A program made the translations under genes and the position numbers. Shown here one piece after another: positions 1-5,828 of a stretch of 5,828 nt of DNA; position 1 is the stretch's first letter, and each line of letters begins with the position of its first letter. Origin of the DNA: Bacteroidales bacterium UBA1077 (GTDB lineage: Bacteria > Bacteroidota > Bacteroidia > Bacteroidales > UBA932). Location: NCBI GenBank assembly GCA_002314195.1, contig DCCQ01000131.1, positions 7,588 to 13,415 on the forward strand. The letters run 5' to 3'. The notes beneath the pieces are model-generated. The model saw nothing but the letters and a program-made list of their open reading frames with translations. It ran no database searches and was not told the DNA's origin.

Positions 1-52
1 TTCACCTCAAAGAACATTTCAAACAAATCAAAACAGCTTCTTAATTACAGTA

Positions 53-83
53 CAAACATACACAATAATTCTTCATCATCATA
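53..83 (-). promoter_or_regulatory. candidate promoter for a transcription unit left of the window
   Basis: On the minus strand TATGTTTG (60-53) matches the Bacteroidetes -7 consensus TAnnTTTG at every defined base. TATG (83-80), 19 bases upstream, matches three of four bases of the -33 TTTG. Transcription would run out of the window to the left. An ATG at 17-15 on the minus strand opens five codons before the edge and may or may not be a start. Apart from this promoter, the repeats and the hairpin, I see no gene in 1-175. Confidence 0.35.
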
Positions 84-103
84 AAATGATAATCATAAAA
101 TGA
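78..103. repeat. tandem palindromic repeats, operator-like
   Basis: ATCATAAAATGA occurs at 78-89 and again, identically, at 92-103, with a 14-base period. Each copy is itself a dyad: ATCAT-AAA-ATGAT is perfect at 78-90 and TCAT-AAA-ATGA at 93-103. The outer arms 71-82 and 100-111 are also partly complementary, so the whole block could fold as one imperfect hairpin. The block lies in the AT-rich region after the operon and touches the -33 element of the candidate promoter at 53-83. Two helically spaced dyads next to a promoter look like a transcription factor site, but an accidental AT-rich repeat is possible. Confidence 0.5.
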
Positions 104-169
104 CGATGAGGTTGCAAAAACACAATGAATCTCACCTAATTCCGATATTTCATTCTTAATTTTCAAATG

Positions 170-192
170 AAAAAATCACCGGAGGAAGGTGA
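170..192 (-). terminator. weak hairpin plus T-run at the end of the operon
   Basis: On the minus strand TCACC (192-188), a 7-base loop TTCCTCC, and GGTGA (180-176) form a 5-bp stem followed directly by six T (175-170). The TGA stop codon of the flavoenzyme is part of the 3' arm. This has the layout of a Rho-independent terminator, but the stem is short and only moderately stable. A translating ribosome would also cover it, so efficiency may be low. Confidence 0.35.
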
Positions 193-1642
193 AATTCTTG
201 CCGAGAATCTCGCGGCAGGTGAGGACGGAGGTCATTGAGACACCGAGGAGGCCGTGGAGGTTGAGGCTTTGACCGGTGAAAAGGAGGTTGGCCAAAGGGG
301 TGCGAGGCGACAGGACTGTACGCAGAGGGATGCGCCAGTCGTGACGGATGCCGAAGGCGGAACCTTGCGGAGTGGATGTGTAGCGGGAAAATGTCAGCGG
401 GGTGCTTGTGTTGACGCTCTCTATGCCGCCGTCAAGCCACGGAAGCCTGTTACCAACCAAATCCAGACATTCCTTTAACTTTCTCTGTTTTGCCGACGCG
501 TAGGCTTCTTCAAATCCAAATGCTGTCGCCTTCGCGGAAGATGAATGAGGAGAATCGATGCCACCGTCACCACAATGGAAAGGCATCGGGCTCATCAAGT
601 CCAGATGTGTAGCACCGCCATGCGGCCCAGGGTAAAAATGAACCATGACAGACTCGGTGACTGACGGATCCGGATGCCAAAGGTCGATGCCTTCACGATG
701 AATGAATATGTTCCCGTCGGGACATGCCGGGATTCCTGGTTTCAGGCAGATGTTTGCGGTAAACACCCCGAAAGTGTTGTCCAAAGCGGAGACTCTCTCC
801 TTGTAAACCTTTCGGAGGCCGTCAGAGATAAGTCCAACAGTCACAGCCGGATGAGCGTCAGAAATCACCCAGTCGGCCTTCAATGCCTCAGAGCCGTTCA
901 CCTCCACCTCGGAAACCTTGCCGTACACGGCTTTAATCGAAGTCACTTTGGCGCCAGTCCGGACAGTGCCGCCCATAGAGATGATGGAATCAACAATCCG
1001 ATGGACAATCTGGTCTCCTCCCCCCTCCAGTTTCCAAGCACTTTGGATGAACGAATCGTTGATCTGGGCGAAGACATACAATGGCAGGGATTCTCTCAGT
1101 TCCATACGCATGAATGCCCCGCTGAGAACCTGACGCAGAAGAGGATCCGCTATCGTGGAGCGAAGATATTCATAGGCACTGCGCCCCAGAAGGTCATTCA
1201 TCTCGACTCTGTCGCCTTCAAAGATTTTGAATATGTCGTCTCCAACATTCTTGAGGAAACGGGCATATTCCCGAAGATTGTTTCTTTCCGTAGGGAAACG
1301 CTCCGCAAGCCGTTCCACAAAACGGTCATGACCCGAGGCGAGCGGGTAGGATTGATCACCGATGACAACCTCATCAACACAATCTGGATCAATTTGCCTC
1401 CATGGCAGATCCATCAATCCGAAATATTCAAAGAAAGGTCGCAGGGACTGGCCTTCGCCTAGGCCTCCGACATAGTGAAGCCCTGTGTCAAACACACGTC
1501 CTCCACGCTTGAAGGATTGAAGGCAGCCACCTGGTTTGGCGGCCTGTTCCAGAATCGTCACCCGGAAGCCATTCCTGGCCAGAATGTAGCCACATTCCAG
1601 TCCGCCGAGACCGCTTCCTATGATGATGACGCTTTCCTCCAC
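176..1642 (-). CDS. CrtI/CrtISO/RetSat-like FAD-dependent oxidoreductase
   Basis: 488-residue flavoprotein of the phytoene desaturase / carotenoid isomerase / all-trans-retinol 13,14-reductase (RetSat) family. The N-terminal FAD-binding Rossmann fold shows VIIIGSGLGG (5-14) and the ribose-binding Glu32 in TILEQAAKPGG. FDTGLHYVGG (51-60) is closer to RetSat and CrtISO than to classical phytoene desaturases. A C-terminal FAD-contact segment, LFTGQSLNLHGLLGVSMT (about 454-471), fits the same subfamily. Enzymes of this family saturate, desaturate or isomerise conjugated double bonds in long hydrophobic chains, often at the membrane surface. Here it may act on a polyene chain made by the neighbouring synthase (inference). 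The start is GTG: an in-frame TGA lies four codons upstream and no ATG is available between, so GTG at 1642 is nearly forced, with an AAGG sequence overlapping it. It is the last gene of the operon; the stop codon sits in a terminator-like hairpin. The family call is solid, but the exact reaction cannot be decided from sequence. Confidence 0.9.
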   Translation of the reverse strand: MEESVIIIGSGLGGLECGYILARNGFRVTILEQAAKPGGCLQSFKRGGRVFDTGLHYVGGLGEGQSLRPFFEYFGLMDLPWRQIDPDCVDEVVIGDQSYPLASGHDRFVERLAERFPTERNNLREYARFLKNVGDDIFKIFEGDRVEMNDLLGRSAYEYLRSTIADPLLRQVLSGAFMRMELRESLPLYVFAQINDSFIQSAWKLEGGGDQIVHRIVDSIISMGGTVRTGAKVTSIKAVYGKVSEVEVNGSEALKADWVISDAHPAVTVGLISDGLRKVYKERVSALDNTFGVFTANICLKPGIPACPDGNIFIHREGIDLWHPDPSVTESVMVHFYPGPHGGATHLDLMSPMPFHCGDGGIDSPHSSSAKATAFGFEEAYASAKQRKLKECLDLVGNRLPWLDGGIESVNTSTPLTFSRYTSTPQGSAFGIRHDWRIPLRTVLSPRTPLANLLFTGQSLNLHGLLGVSMTSVLTCREILGKNFTFLR

Positions 1643-1647
1643 CTTAA

Positions 1648-2067
1648 CTATTCAGATAACATTCTGTCTTTCCACTCTTGGAAGAAAGCCGGACCGACAG
1701 GGTCGAATTCACCGTCCTCTGTAGTAAACAATTGAACGGTCGAAGCCCTGAGAATCAGTCCGTTGTCTTTCTTGTTACGAATTTCGTAGTCAAAGCAAAG
1801 TTTGGCTCCCTCGGCAGGTTTCCAAGTGATGGTCACGAGAAGAATGTCGTCCACCGTGGCCGGTTTCAAGAAACGGACCTGAAGGTCGTAAACCGGAGCA
1901 TAGTAGCCGTGTTCGCTGATCTGGAGATAACTGATCCCATAGCGGTGACCGAAAGCCTCGCGGGCATCCTCAAGGTACTTGATGTAGTTCCCATGCCAGA
2001 CCATCCGGATCGGATCGACCTCCGAGAATCTGACCTTGACACGAACTGTCTCGCTGATGACCGGCAT
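1648..2067 (-). CDS. hot-dog acyl-CoA/ACP thioesterase (4-HBT type)
   Basis: 139-residue single-domain hot-dog protein of the 4-hydroxybenzoyl-CoA thioesterase / YbgC / FadM group. It would hydrolyse an acyl-CoA or acyl-ACP thioester in the cytoplasm, acting as a homotetramer or similar oligomer as is usual for the fold. The signature is at the N-terminus: VRFSEVDPIRMVWHGNYIKY (12-31), with Asp18 at the place of the catalytic Asp of Pseudomonas 4-HBT and the HGNYxxYxEDAREAF helix start. The beta strands that follow (YDLQVRFLKPA and on) are typical, and the length is normal. It starts with ATG one base after the synthase stop codon and ends 5 bases before the flavoenzyme, so it is clearly in the operon. 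The job could be release of the finished chain, hydrolysis of stalled intermediates, or action on an aryl-thioester made by the ligase. Thioesterases of this type are regular members of aryl polyene and flexirubin clusters. The fold assignment is firm; the substrate is not known. Confidence 0.9.
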   Translation of the reverse strand: MPVISETVRVKVRFSEVDPIRMVWHGNYIKYLEDAREAFGHRYGISYLQISEHGYYAPVYDLQVRFLKPATVDDILLVTITWKPAEGAKLCFDYEIRNKKDNGLILRASTVQLFTTEDGEFDPVGPAFFQEWKDRMLSE

Positions 2068-2068
2068 A

Positions 2069-3286
2069 TTACAAATTCTTGATTATCAATGAGGAGTTAG
2101 TCCCACCGAATCCGAATGAATTGGAAAGGAACACATCGAAATGCTTAGACATTCTCTCTGCCGGAATCAGAAGCCTTGCGGAGTCCTCGTCCGGATTCTC
2201 GAAATTCAGATTCGCGGCGATGAAGTCGTTTTTCATCATGAGCATCGAGTAGATCACCTCGCTGGCTCCGGCCATCCACATCTCGTGGCCGGTCTGGGAC
2301 TTGGTGCTGGTCACCGGCACTGTTCTGTCACCGAAAACTGAGACTATTGCCTTGGCCTCGTTGGCATCCCCGACACGGGTGGAAGTGGCGTGGGCGTTGA
2401 TGTAGCCAATCATATTCCTGTCTATTCCAGCTTGTCTGACAGCCATTTCAAGTGAACGCCTCGGGCCGTCCACGTTCGGGGTGGAGATGTGATCCCCGTT
2501 GCCGGAGAAGCCGTAGCCAAGCACCTCGCCGTAGATCCTCGCTCCTCTGCGGACAGCTGACTCATAACTTTCAAGGACAACAGTCGCCGCACCTCCGCTC
2601 GGCACTAGTCCGTCGCGGTCACGGTCGAAAGGTCGGCTGGCCTTTTCCGGTTCATTTTCCCTTACAGAGAACGCCGAGATGCCGTCGAAAGAAGCGACCG
2701 CATAAGGATGAACCTCCTGGGCGCCGCCGCAGACAACCATCTCCTGAAGGCTGTGCTGAATCAGAAGCGAGCCAAGCCCGATGGCGTGCGAACCGCTTGC
2801 GCAGGCTCCCGACACGGTGAGGTTCATTCCCTTGAGCCTGAATATGCAGTCGAGGTTCATCGTCACTGTCGAATTCATCGACTGGAATATCGCTCCCGAG
2901 CCGCACATCATCGTGTCTTTCTTCTCACGGATGATGTCCACGGACTCGATCACGGGAAGCGCCGAGGAATCGTTGCCATAGAGGAGTCCGACCTCATGAG
3001 AGGCGAGATATTCCTCATCCACTCCTGCGTCGCGGAGAGCGTCCCTCGTGGCGCAATAGGCGAACTTGGCCTGCTGTGGCATGAACACCCTCTGGGAACG
3101 GCTCAGTTCCTTCTTGAGGTCAGGGACTTCCACCTTGCCCGTCAGCGCGGAACGGAATCCGATCTCCTTCCTTTCCGGATCGAAGACAATCCCTGACTTC
3201 CCATCGTAAAGAGAATCGCGGACCTCGTCCAAAGTCTTTCCAAGGCACGACCAGATGCCCATTCCTGTTATCACTACCCTATTCAT
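2069..3286 (-). CDS. beta-ketoacyl-ACP synthase, FabB-like (KAS I/II)
   Basis: Condensing enzyme of about 405 residues that extends an acyl chain by decarboxylative condensation with malonyl-ACP. Numbered from the chosen ATG, the active-site Cys is C162 in SGACASGS, the first His is H299 in NAHATSTRVGD, and K329 and H334 lie in TSTKSQTGHE. The triad is complete, so this is a catalytic synthase and not a chain-length factor. The C-terminal LSNSFGFGGTNSSL, the segment EKASRPFDRDRDGL, and a length close to that of E. coli FabB make it look more like FabB than FabF. The reading frame is open further up to a TTG at 3298, but the ATG at 3286 gives the usual synthase start MNRVVITGMG, has GAGAGAAG just upstream, and is preferred. 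It then overlaps the acyltransferase stop by 8 bases (ATGAATAG). The thioesterase begins 1 base after its stop. FabB-type enzymes handle unsaturated acyl chains, which fits polyene or resorcinol chain building, but the product is inferred from context. A housekeeping fatty acid role is unlikely given these neighbours. Confidence 0.93.
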   Translation of the reverse strand: MNRVVITGMGIWSCLGKTLDEVRDSLYDGKSGIVFDPERKEIGFRSALTGKVEVPDLKKELSRSQRVFMPQQAKFAYCATRDALRDAGVDEEYLASHEVGLLYGNDSSALPVIESVDIIREKKDTMMCGSGAIFQSMNSTVTMNLDCIFRLKGMNLTVSGACASGSHAIGLGSLLIQHSLQEMVVCGGAQEVHPYAVASFDGISAFSVRENEPEKASRPFDRDRDGLVPSGGAATVVLESYESAVRRGARIYGEVLGYGFSGNGDHISTPNVDGPRRSLEMAVRQAGIDRNMIGYINAHATSTRVGDANEAKAIVSVFGDRTVPVTSTKSQTGHEMWMAGASEVIYSMLMMKNDFIAANLNFENPDEDSARLLIPAERMSKHFDVFLSNSFGFGGTNSSLIIKNL

Positions 3287-4427
3287 GGCTTCTCTCAAAA
3301 CAATTGTCTACTGGATTTGAATATATCCCAAGGAATATGTCCATCAGCACCTCCGGCTCATCGACATCGTATTTCTCCAGTTTCTTCAGATGGTGCAAGA
3401 ACCGCTCTTTCTGCTCCACTGTGTATTTGCCGCCCTTGAATTCGTGCTTCCCGAAGCGGATGTCGTGAGCGATGAAGTTGTTGGGGGTCAGCCTGTAGCC
3501 GGCGTGGATTCGGCGGTCCAAAAGCCTCGCCACCTCACGGTTATATTCAATGCCGGGAAGGGCATCGTAGGCCATCAGGTCTTGCTCCGTGACCATCGGA
3601 CAGAACGTCAGGTGCACGTCGCCTTTGAAAGATGTGATGCCGGAAAGGATGCTGGAAAGGTCCTCGCCCTGCTTCTTGACGTATTTCTCCGACCTTGACT
3701 GGTAAAGCTCAAGAGCCTTCATGTAGTCGCAGGTTTCCCATTCGTAGGAAATGGAAAGCGGGACGATGTTCAGCTCCGAAAGGGCCTTGATTTTGTCATC
3801 CCGCTTGCTGATTCCGAACATCTTGATGATGCCTTGGTCGGTCGCGTCATTTCCGTCCTTTGTACGACCGTTCCTTTGGGCGATCCAGACTGACTCTCCC
3901 CTGTCCACGATAGTGTGCCTGATGTACTCGGACAGATGTACGGATGATTTGTAAAAATCCTTCATGTTGCCCCCTCTCTCCACCTTGAACATCTTGTTGG
4001 ACTTGCCGATGTCAATCACCAGACTGGAACTCATCAGATTGGCGCCGAAAGTGATCTCGGATGTCTGAAAGCCGTGGGCATGAAGAATGTTCTGAAGCAC
4101 GGAGGCGTCAAGCATGATGTCCCTGTGATTGGACACGAAAAGATAATGTCCGGCAGGATCCAGATTCTCGATTCCGGAGACGGTGTAGGAGGACATGCTG
4201 CGCCTGACTATCTGCTCGTTGACGTACCACATTATCTGTTTCTGGAAGTCATGCACGGTACTGATGTTCCGGACTTCCGAGCGGACTTCCTCCACATTCC
4301 TGTCCGGGAAAGCGAACGAGGACAGCAGCGGGAACAAGTCGTTGTCCGCTATGCGGTGCATCGCGGCAGGGATCTCGTCGTCCCTGTAGGGTCTTATGTC
4401 GTCAAAGATGGTTTCGTCAATCATCAT
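3279..4427 (-). CDS. PlsC/PlsB-superfamily acyltransferase
   Basis: 382-residue protein of the glycerol-phosphate / lysophospholipid acyltransferase superfamily, which transfers an acyl chain from ACP or CoA to a hydroxyl acceptor, usually at the inner membrane. Acyltransferase motif I is SNHRDIMLDAS (99-109), followed by FKVERGG (147-153, motif II-like), IAQRNGRTKDG (182-192, motif III-like) and IVPLSISYEWE (221-231, motif IV-like). The usual HX4D is altered: His101 is followed by Asp103 and Asp107, so the acid is at +2 or +6 and not +5. As far as I recall, related Bacteroidetes acyltransferases share the NHRDI pattern, so this is probably a family trait and not damage. The N-terminal 75 residues form an acidic, probably helical, extension; there is no obvious signal peptide or strong membrane helix. 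The start ATG lies in the ATGA overlap with the ligase. A second ATG follows immediately and would also work. In aryl polyene and flexirubin clusters such enzymes are thought to attach the chain to a lipid or resorcinol partner; that role here is inference. Confidence 0.85.
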   Translation of the reverse strand: MMIDETIFDDIRPYRDDEIPAAMHRIADNDLFPLLSSFAFPDRNVEEVRSEVRNISTVHDFQKQIMWYVNEQIVRRSMSSYTVSGIENLDPAGHYLFVSNHRDIMLDASVLQNILHAHGFQTSEITFGANLMSSSLVIDIGKSNKMFKVERGGNMKDFYKSSVHLSEYIRHTIVDRGESVWIAQRNGRTKDGNDATDQGIIKMFGISKRDDKIKALSELNIVPLSISYEWETCDYMKALELYQSRSEKYVKKQGEDLSSILSGITSFKGDVHLTFCPMVTEQDLMAYDALPGIEYNREVARLLDRRIHAGYRLTPNNFIAHDIRFGKHEFKGGKYTVEQKERFLHHLKKLEKYDVDEPEVLMDIFLGIYSNPVDNCFERSHE

Positions 4428-5722
4428 TTCTTATTTCTTAAATCCACGAATTTCACGGGTTTGCGGCTCTTGGCCGGGAAGAGCACCTTCTGGATTTCCT
4501 CCTTTGGATGAATCTCCACGTTCGGGGCCACGCGAAGCCTTGAGCGGAATCTGTCCTTAAGGTCTTTGACCACGTCAAAGTCCGGTTCATTGGTCAGGCC
4601 GACCTTCACGACAACATCGTCGGTGCCGGCCTCGGTGTCCTGCACATAGATGACATAGTTGGCGACATATTCCACATTGTCAAGCACATCATTGATGGCT
4701 GGTGGATAAAGGGTTGTGCCTTTAAGTTTTATCATATTGTTCTTGCGGCCAACCAAAGGCGTGAGGCGGTAGGAGTTCCTTCCGCACTTACATTGCTCAA
4801 TCCTCTTGGCGGCGATGTCCCCGGTCCGGAAGCGCAGCAGAGGCATTCCCTCGACCCCAAGAGTGGTCACCACTATCTCTCCTTCCTCTCCGTCCGGGAC
4901 AGGCATGTTGTCCTCACCGATGATTTCCACGATGATCAGTTCAGGATGCACATGACCGCCCATTCCGTACTGACATTCCGAGAACGTGGCTCCCATCTCT
5001 GTCGATGAATATGTGGCATAGAGCTCCACATCCCATTTCTCCTTTATCTTCGAGCCGAGCAGATTGAGCGAAAAGTCCTGATTGCGGAGTCCTTCGCCTA
5101 TTCCGATGATCCTCTTCACGCTTGAGTTACGGTAGTCGATGCCGTGTTCCTCAGCATACCGGATGAGACGGAGGATGAACGAGGGCACGCACATGACAGT
5201 GTCCGGCTTGATGCGCTGGATTGTGTCCCATTGAAGTTCCGGCACGCCGTTGCCCACTCGGATGATTCCGGCGCCCAACTCCCTGATCCCAAGGAAATAA
5301 GCCAGACCGGCCATAAAGCGTTTGTCGATGGTCGTCATAAGTTGGACAACGTTGCCCGGGTGTACCCCGGCGCACTCGAAGGACTTCTTCTCGTTGTAGG
5401 CGAGCCTCTGGAGATCCTTTTCCGTACAGCAGAATGTGACCGGATCGCCAAGTGTGCCGGACGTGGTGATGTAGTCAATCACCTTGTCCTTGGGAACACA
5501 GAGGAAATCCTCGTTGTAGAGTTGCAGGTCCTTCTTCTCCGTGAACGGAATCTTTACAAGGTCCTCTATATGGCGGATGTTGGAGACATCTATCCCGAAA
5601 CGGAAGAACATCCTCTGGTAATACGGTGAATTGGCCGCCAGATAGTCCAGCGCCTCGCGCAGTTTCCTCTCCTGAAAGTCTTTGATGGCTTCCACTGACT
5701 GGAATTCAATATCCTCTGTCAT
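4424..5722 (-). CDS. PaaK-like AMP-forming acyl/aryl-CoA ligase
   Basis: 432-residue adenylate-forming ligase of the phenylacetate-CoA ligase / coenzyme F390 synthetase group. It should activate a carboxylic acid with ATP through an acyl-adenylate and pass it to CoA or a carrier protein in the cytoplasm. Visible motifs, in order: the ATP P-loop TTSGTLGDPV (86-95), the adenine-binding YATYSSTEMG (235-244), MPLLRFRTGD with the ribose-binding Asp (293-302), and a C-terminal lysine-rich segment AKSRKPVKF (417-425) where the catalytic Lys of this fold lies. Cys250, His257, Cys311 and Cys313 (the CKCG segment) could form the structural zinc site that I recall for some PaaK relatives; this is inference. 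Length is normal for the family. It is the first gene of the operon, has an ATG start about 32 bases after a candidate -7 element, and overlaps the next gene by ATGA. The substrate cannot be read from sequence. The context (synthase, thioesterase, acyltransferase) suggests an aryl or fatty acid starter for a polyene or resorcinol-type product. The family call is firm; the substrate is open. Confidence 0.9.
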   Translation of the reverse strand: MTEDIEFQSVEAIKDFQERKLREALDYLAANSPYYQRMFFRFGIDVSNIRHIEDLVKIPFTEKKDLQLYNEDFLCVPKDKVIDYITTSGTLGDPVTFCCTEKDLQRLAYNEKKSFECAGVHPGNVVQLMTTIDKRFMAGLAYFLGIRELGAGIIRVGNGVPELQWDTIQRIKPDTVMCVPSFILRLIRYAEEHGIDYRNSSVKRIIGIGEGLRNQDFSLNLLGSKIKEKWDVELYATYSSTEMGATFSECQYGMGGHVHPELIIVEIIGEDNMPVPDGEEGEIVVTTLGVEGMPLLRFRTGDIAAKRIEQCKCGRNSYRLTPLVGRKNNMIKLKGTTLYPPAINDVLDNVEYVANYVIYVQDTEAGTDDVVVKVGLTNEPDFDVVKDLKDRFRSRLRVAPNVEIHPKEEIQKVLFPAKSRKPVKFVDLRNKK

Positions 5723-5753
5723 CTCGATAATTTCTAAAAATCGATTAATCTTG

Positions 5754-5784
5754 CTAAATTAGGCAAAAAGAGCGGTTAATCAAA
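5754..5784 (-). promoter_or_regulatory. candidate Bacteroidetes-type promoter of the five-gene operon
   Basis: Read on the minus strand, TTTG (5784-5781) is followed after exactly 19 bases by TAATTTAG (5761-5754). This compares with the Bacteroidetes primary sigma consensus TTTG-N19-21-TAnnTTTG, with one mismatch in the -7 element. Transcription would begin near 5747, leaving a leader of about 25 bases before the ligase ATG at 5722. No Shine-Dalgarno is visible in the AT-rich leader, as is common in this phylum. Seen from sequence only. Confidence 0.5.
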
Positions 5785-5789
5785 ATCTT

Positions 5790-5828
5790 ATGATAGCTAC
5801 TGTCTCAGGCAGAGTCAAAAAGCAAGTG
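5790..5828 (+). CDS. possible start of a divergent gene, cut by the window edge
   Basis: An ATG at 5790 opens thirteen plus-strand codons (MIATVSGRVKKQV) without a stop up to the edge. TAAATTAG at 5755-5762 could be a -7 element for it, giving a leader of about 20 bases, but no good -33 element or ribosome binding site is seen. The same bases are also open on the minus strand in one frame, which ends in TGA at 5782-5780, so this could be the tail of an upstream minus-strand gene. Too short to identify. Confidence 0.2.
   Translation, partial: MIATVSGRVKKQV

Noticed and set aside
674..1462. A 262-codon open frame on the plus strand, antisense to the flavoenzyme
   Set aside because: It lies wholly inside a gene with clear FAD motifs, has no recognisable domain, and its predicted protein looks like a composition shadow of the other strand.
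176..1642. A classical carotenoid phytoene desaturase (CrtI)
   Set aside because: The FDTGLHYVGG segment and C-terminus are closer to RetSat/CrtISO, and no phytoene synthase or other carotenoid gene is in the window.
2708..3196. A 162-codon plus-strand frame antisense to the synthase
   Set aside because: The opposite strand carries a fully conserved condensing enzyme; this frame has no family signal and no promoter or ribosome site.
3287..3298. Upstream TTG start for the synthase, adding four residues
   Set aside because: The ATG at 3286 gives the typical MNRVVITG start, has a purine-rich GAGAGAAG before it, and needs no rare start codon.
5144..5629. A 161-codon plus-strand frame antisense to the ligase
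   Set aside because: Same reason: it covers the ligase N-terminal half and its product resembles no protein family.
4424..5722. Assignment of the ligase as a true coenzyme F390 synthetase
   Set aside because: The fold is shared, but Bacteroidetes are not expected to use F420 and the lipid-type neighbours point to an acyl or aryl acid substrate.
1..5828. CRISPR arrays, insertion sequences, tRNA or rRNA genes
   Set aside because: No regularly spaced repeat array, transposase, terminal inverted repeats or cloverleaf-like sequence was seen; the only repeats are the twin dyads at 78-103.

Overview
This window is a compact five-gene biosynthetic operon, all on the minus strand, between two AT-rich intergenic stretches. 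The organism is most likely a member of the Bacteroidetes (Bacteroidales are the best guess). The reasons are promoter-like sequences of the TTTG / TAnnTTTG type, weak or absent Shine-Dalgarno sequences, AT-rich intergenic DNA around more balanced coding DNA, and a PaaK-like ligase and an acyltransferase that resemble Bacteroidetes proteins. No species can be named from the sequence alone.

Layout in the direction of transcription (right to left): an upstream region with a good candidate promoter (5754-5784); a PaaK-type AMP-forming aryl/acyl ligase (5722-4424); a PlsC/PlsB-superfamily acyltransferase (4427-3279); a FabB-like beta-ketoacyl-ACP synthase with a complete Cys-His-His triad (3286-2069); a hot-dog 4-hydroxybenzoyl-CoA-type thioesterase (2067-1648); and a CrtI/CrtISO/RetSat-type FAD oxidoreductase (1642-176). 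The junctions are a 4-base overlap, an 8-base overlap, a 1-base gap and a 5-base gap, so the five genes are almost certainly co-transcribed and probably translationally coupled. A small hairpin followed by six T overlaps the last stop codon. Beyond it, a 175-base AT-rich region carries two tandem palindromic repeats next to another candidate Bacteroidetes promoter, which suggests that a separate transcription unit begins to the left of the window.

Taken together, the gene set resembles part of an aryl polyene / flexirubin / dialkylresorcinol pathway. The ligase would activate an aromatic or fatty acid starter, the synthase would elongate it, the thioesterase would release or edit acyl intermediates, the flavoenzyme would reduce, desaturate or isomerise a conjugated chain, and the acyltransferase would attach the product to a lipid or glycerol-type acceptor. 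This pathway role is inferred from family membership. No acyl carrier protein, ketoreductase, dehydratase, chain-length-factor partner or aromatic ammonia-lyase is encoded here, so the operon either depends on genes outside the window or makes something different from a canonical aryl polyene. At the right edge there may be the first codons of a divergent gene, but too little of it is present to identify.
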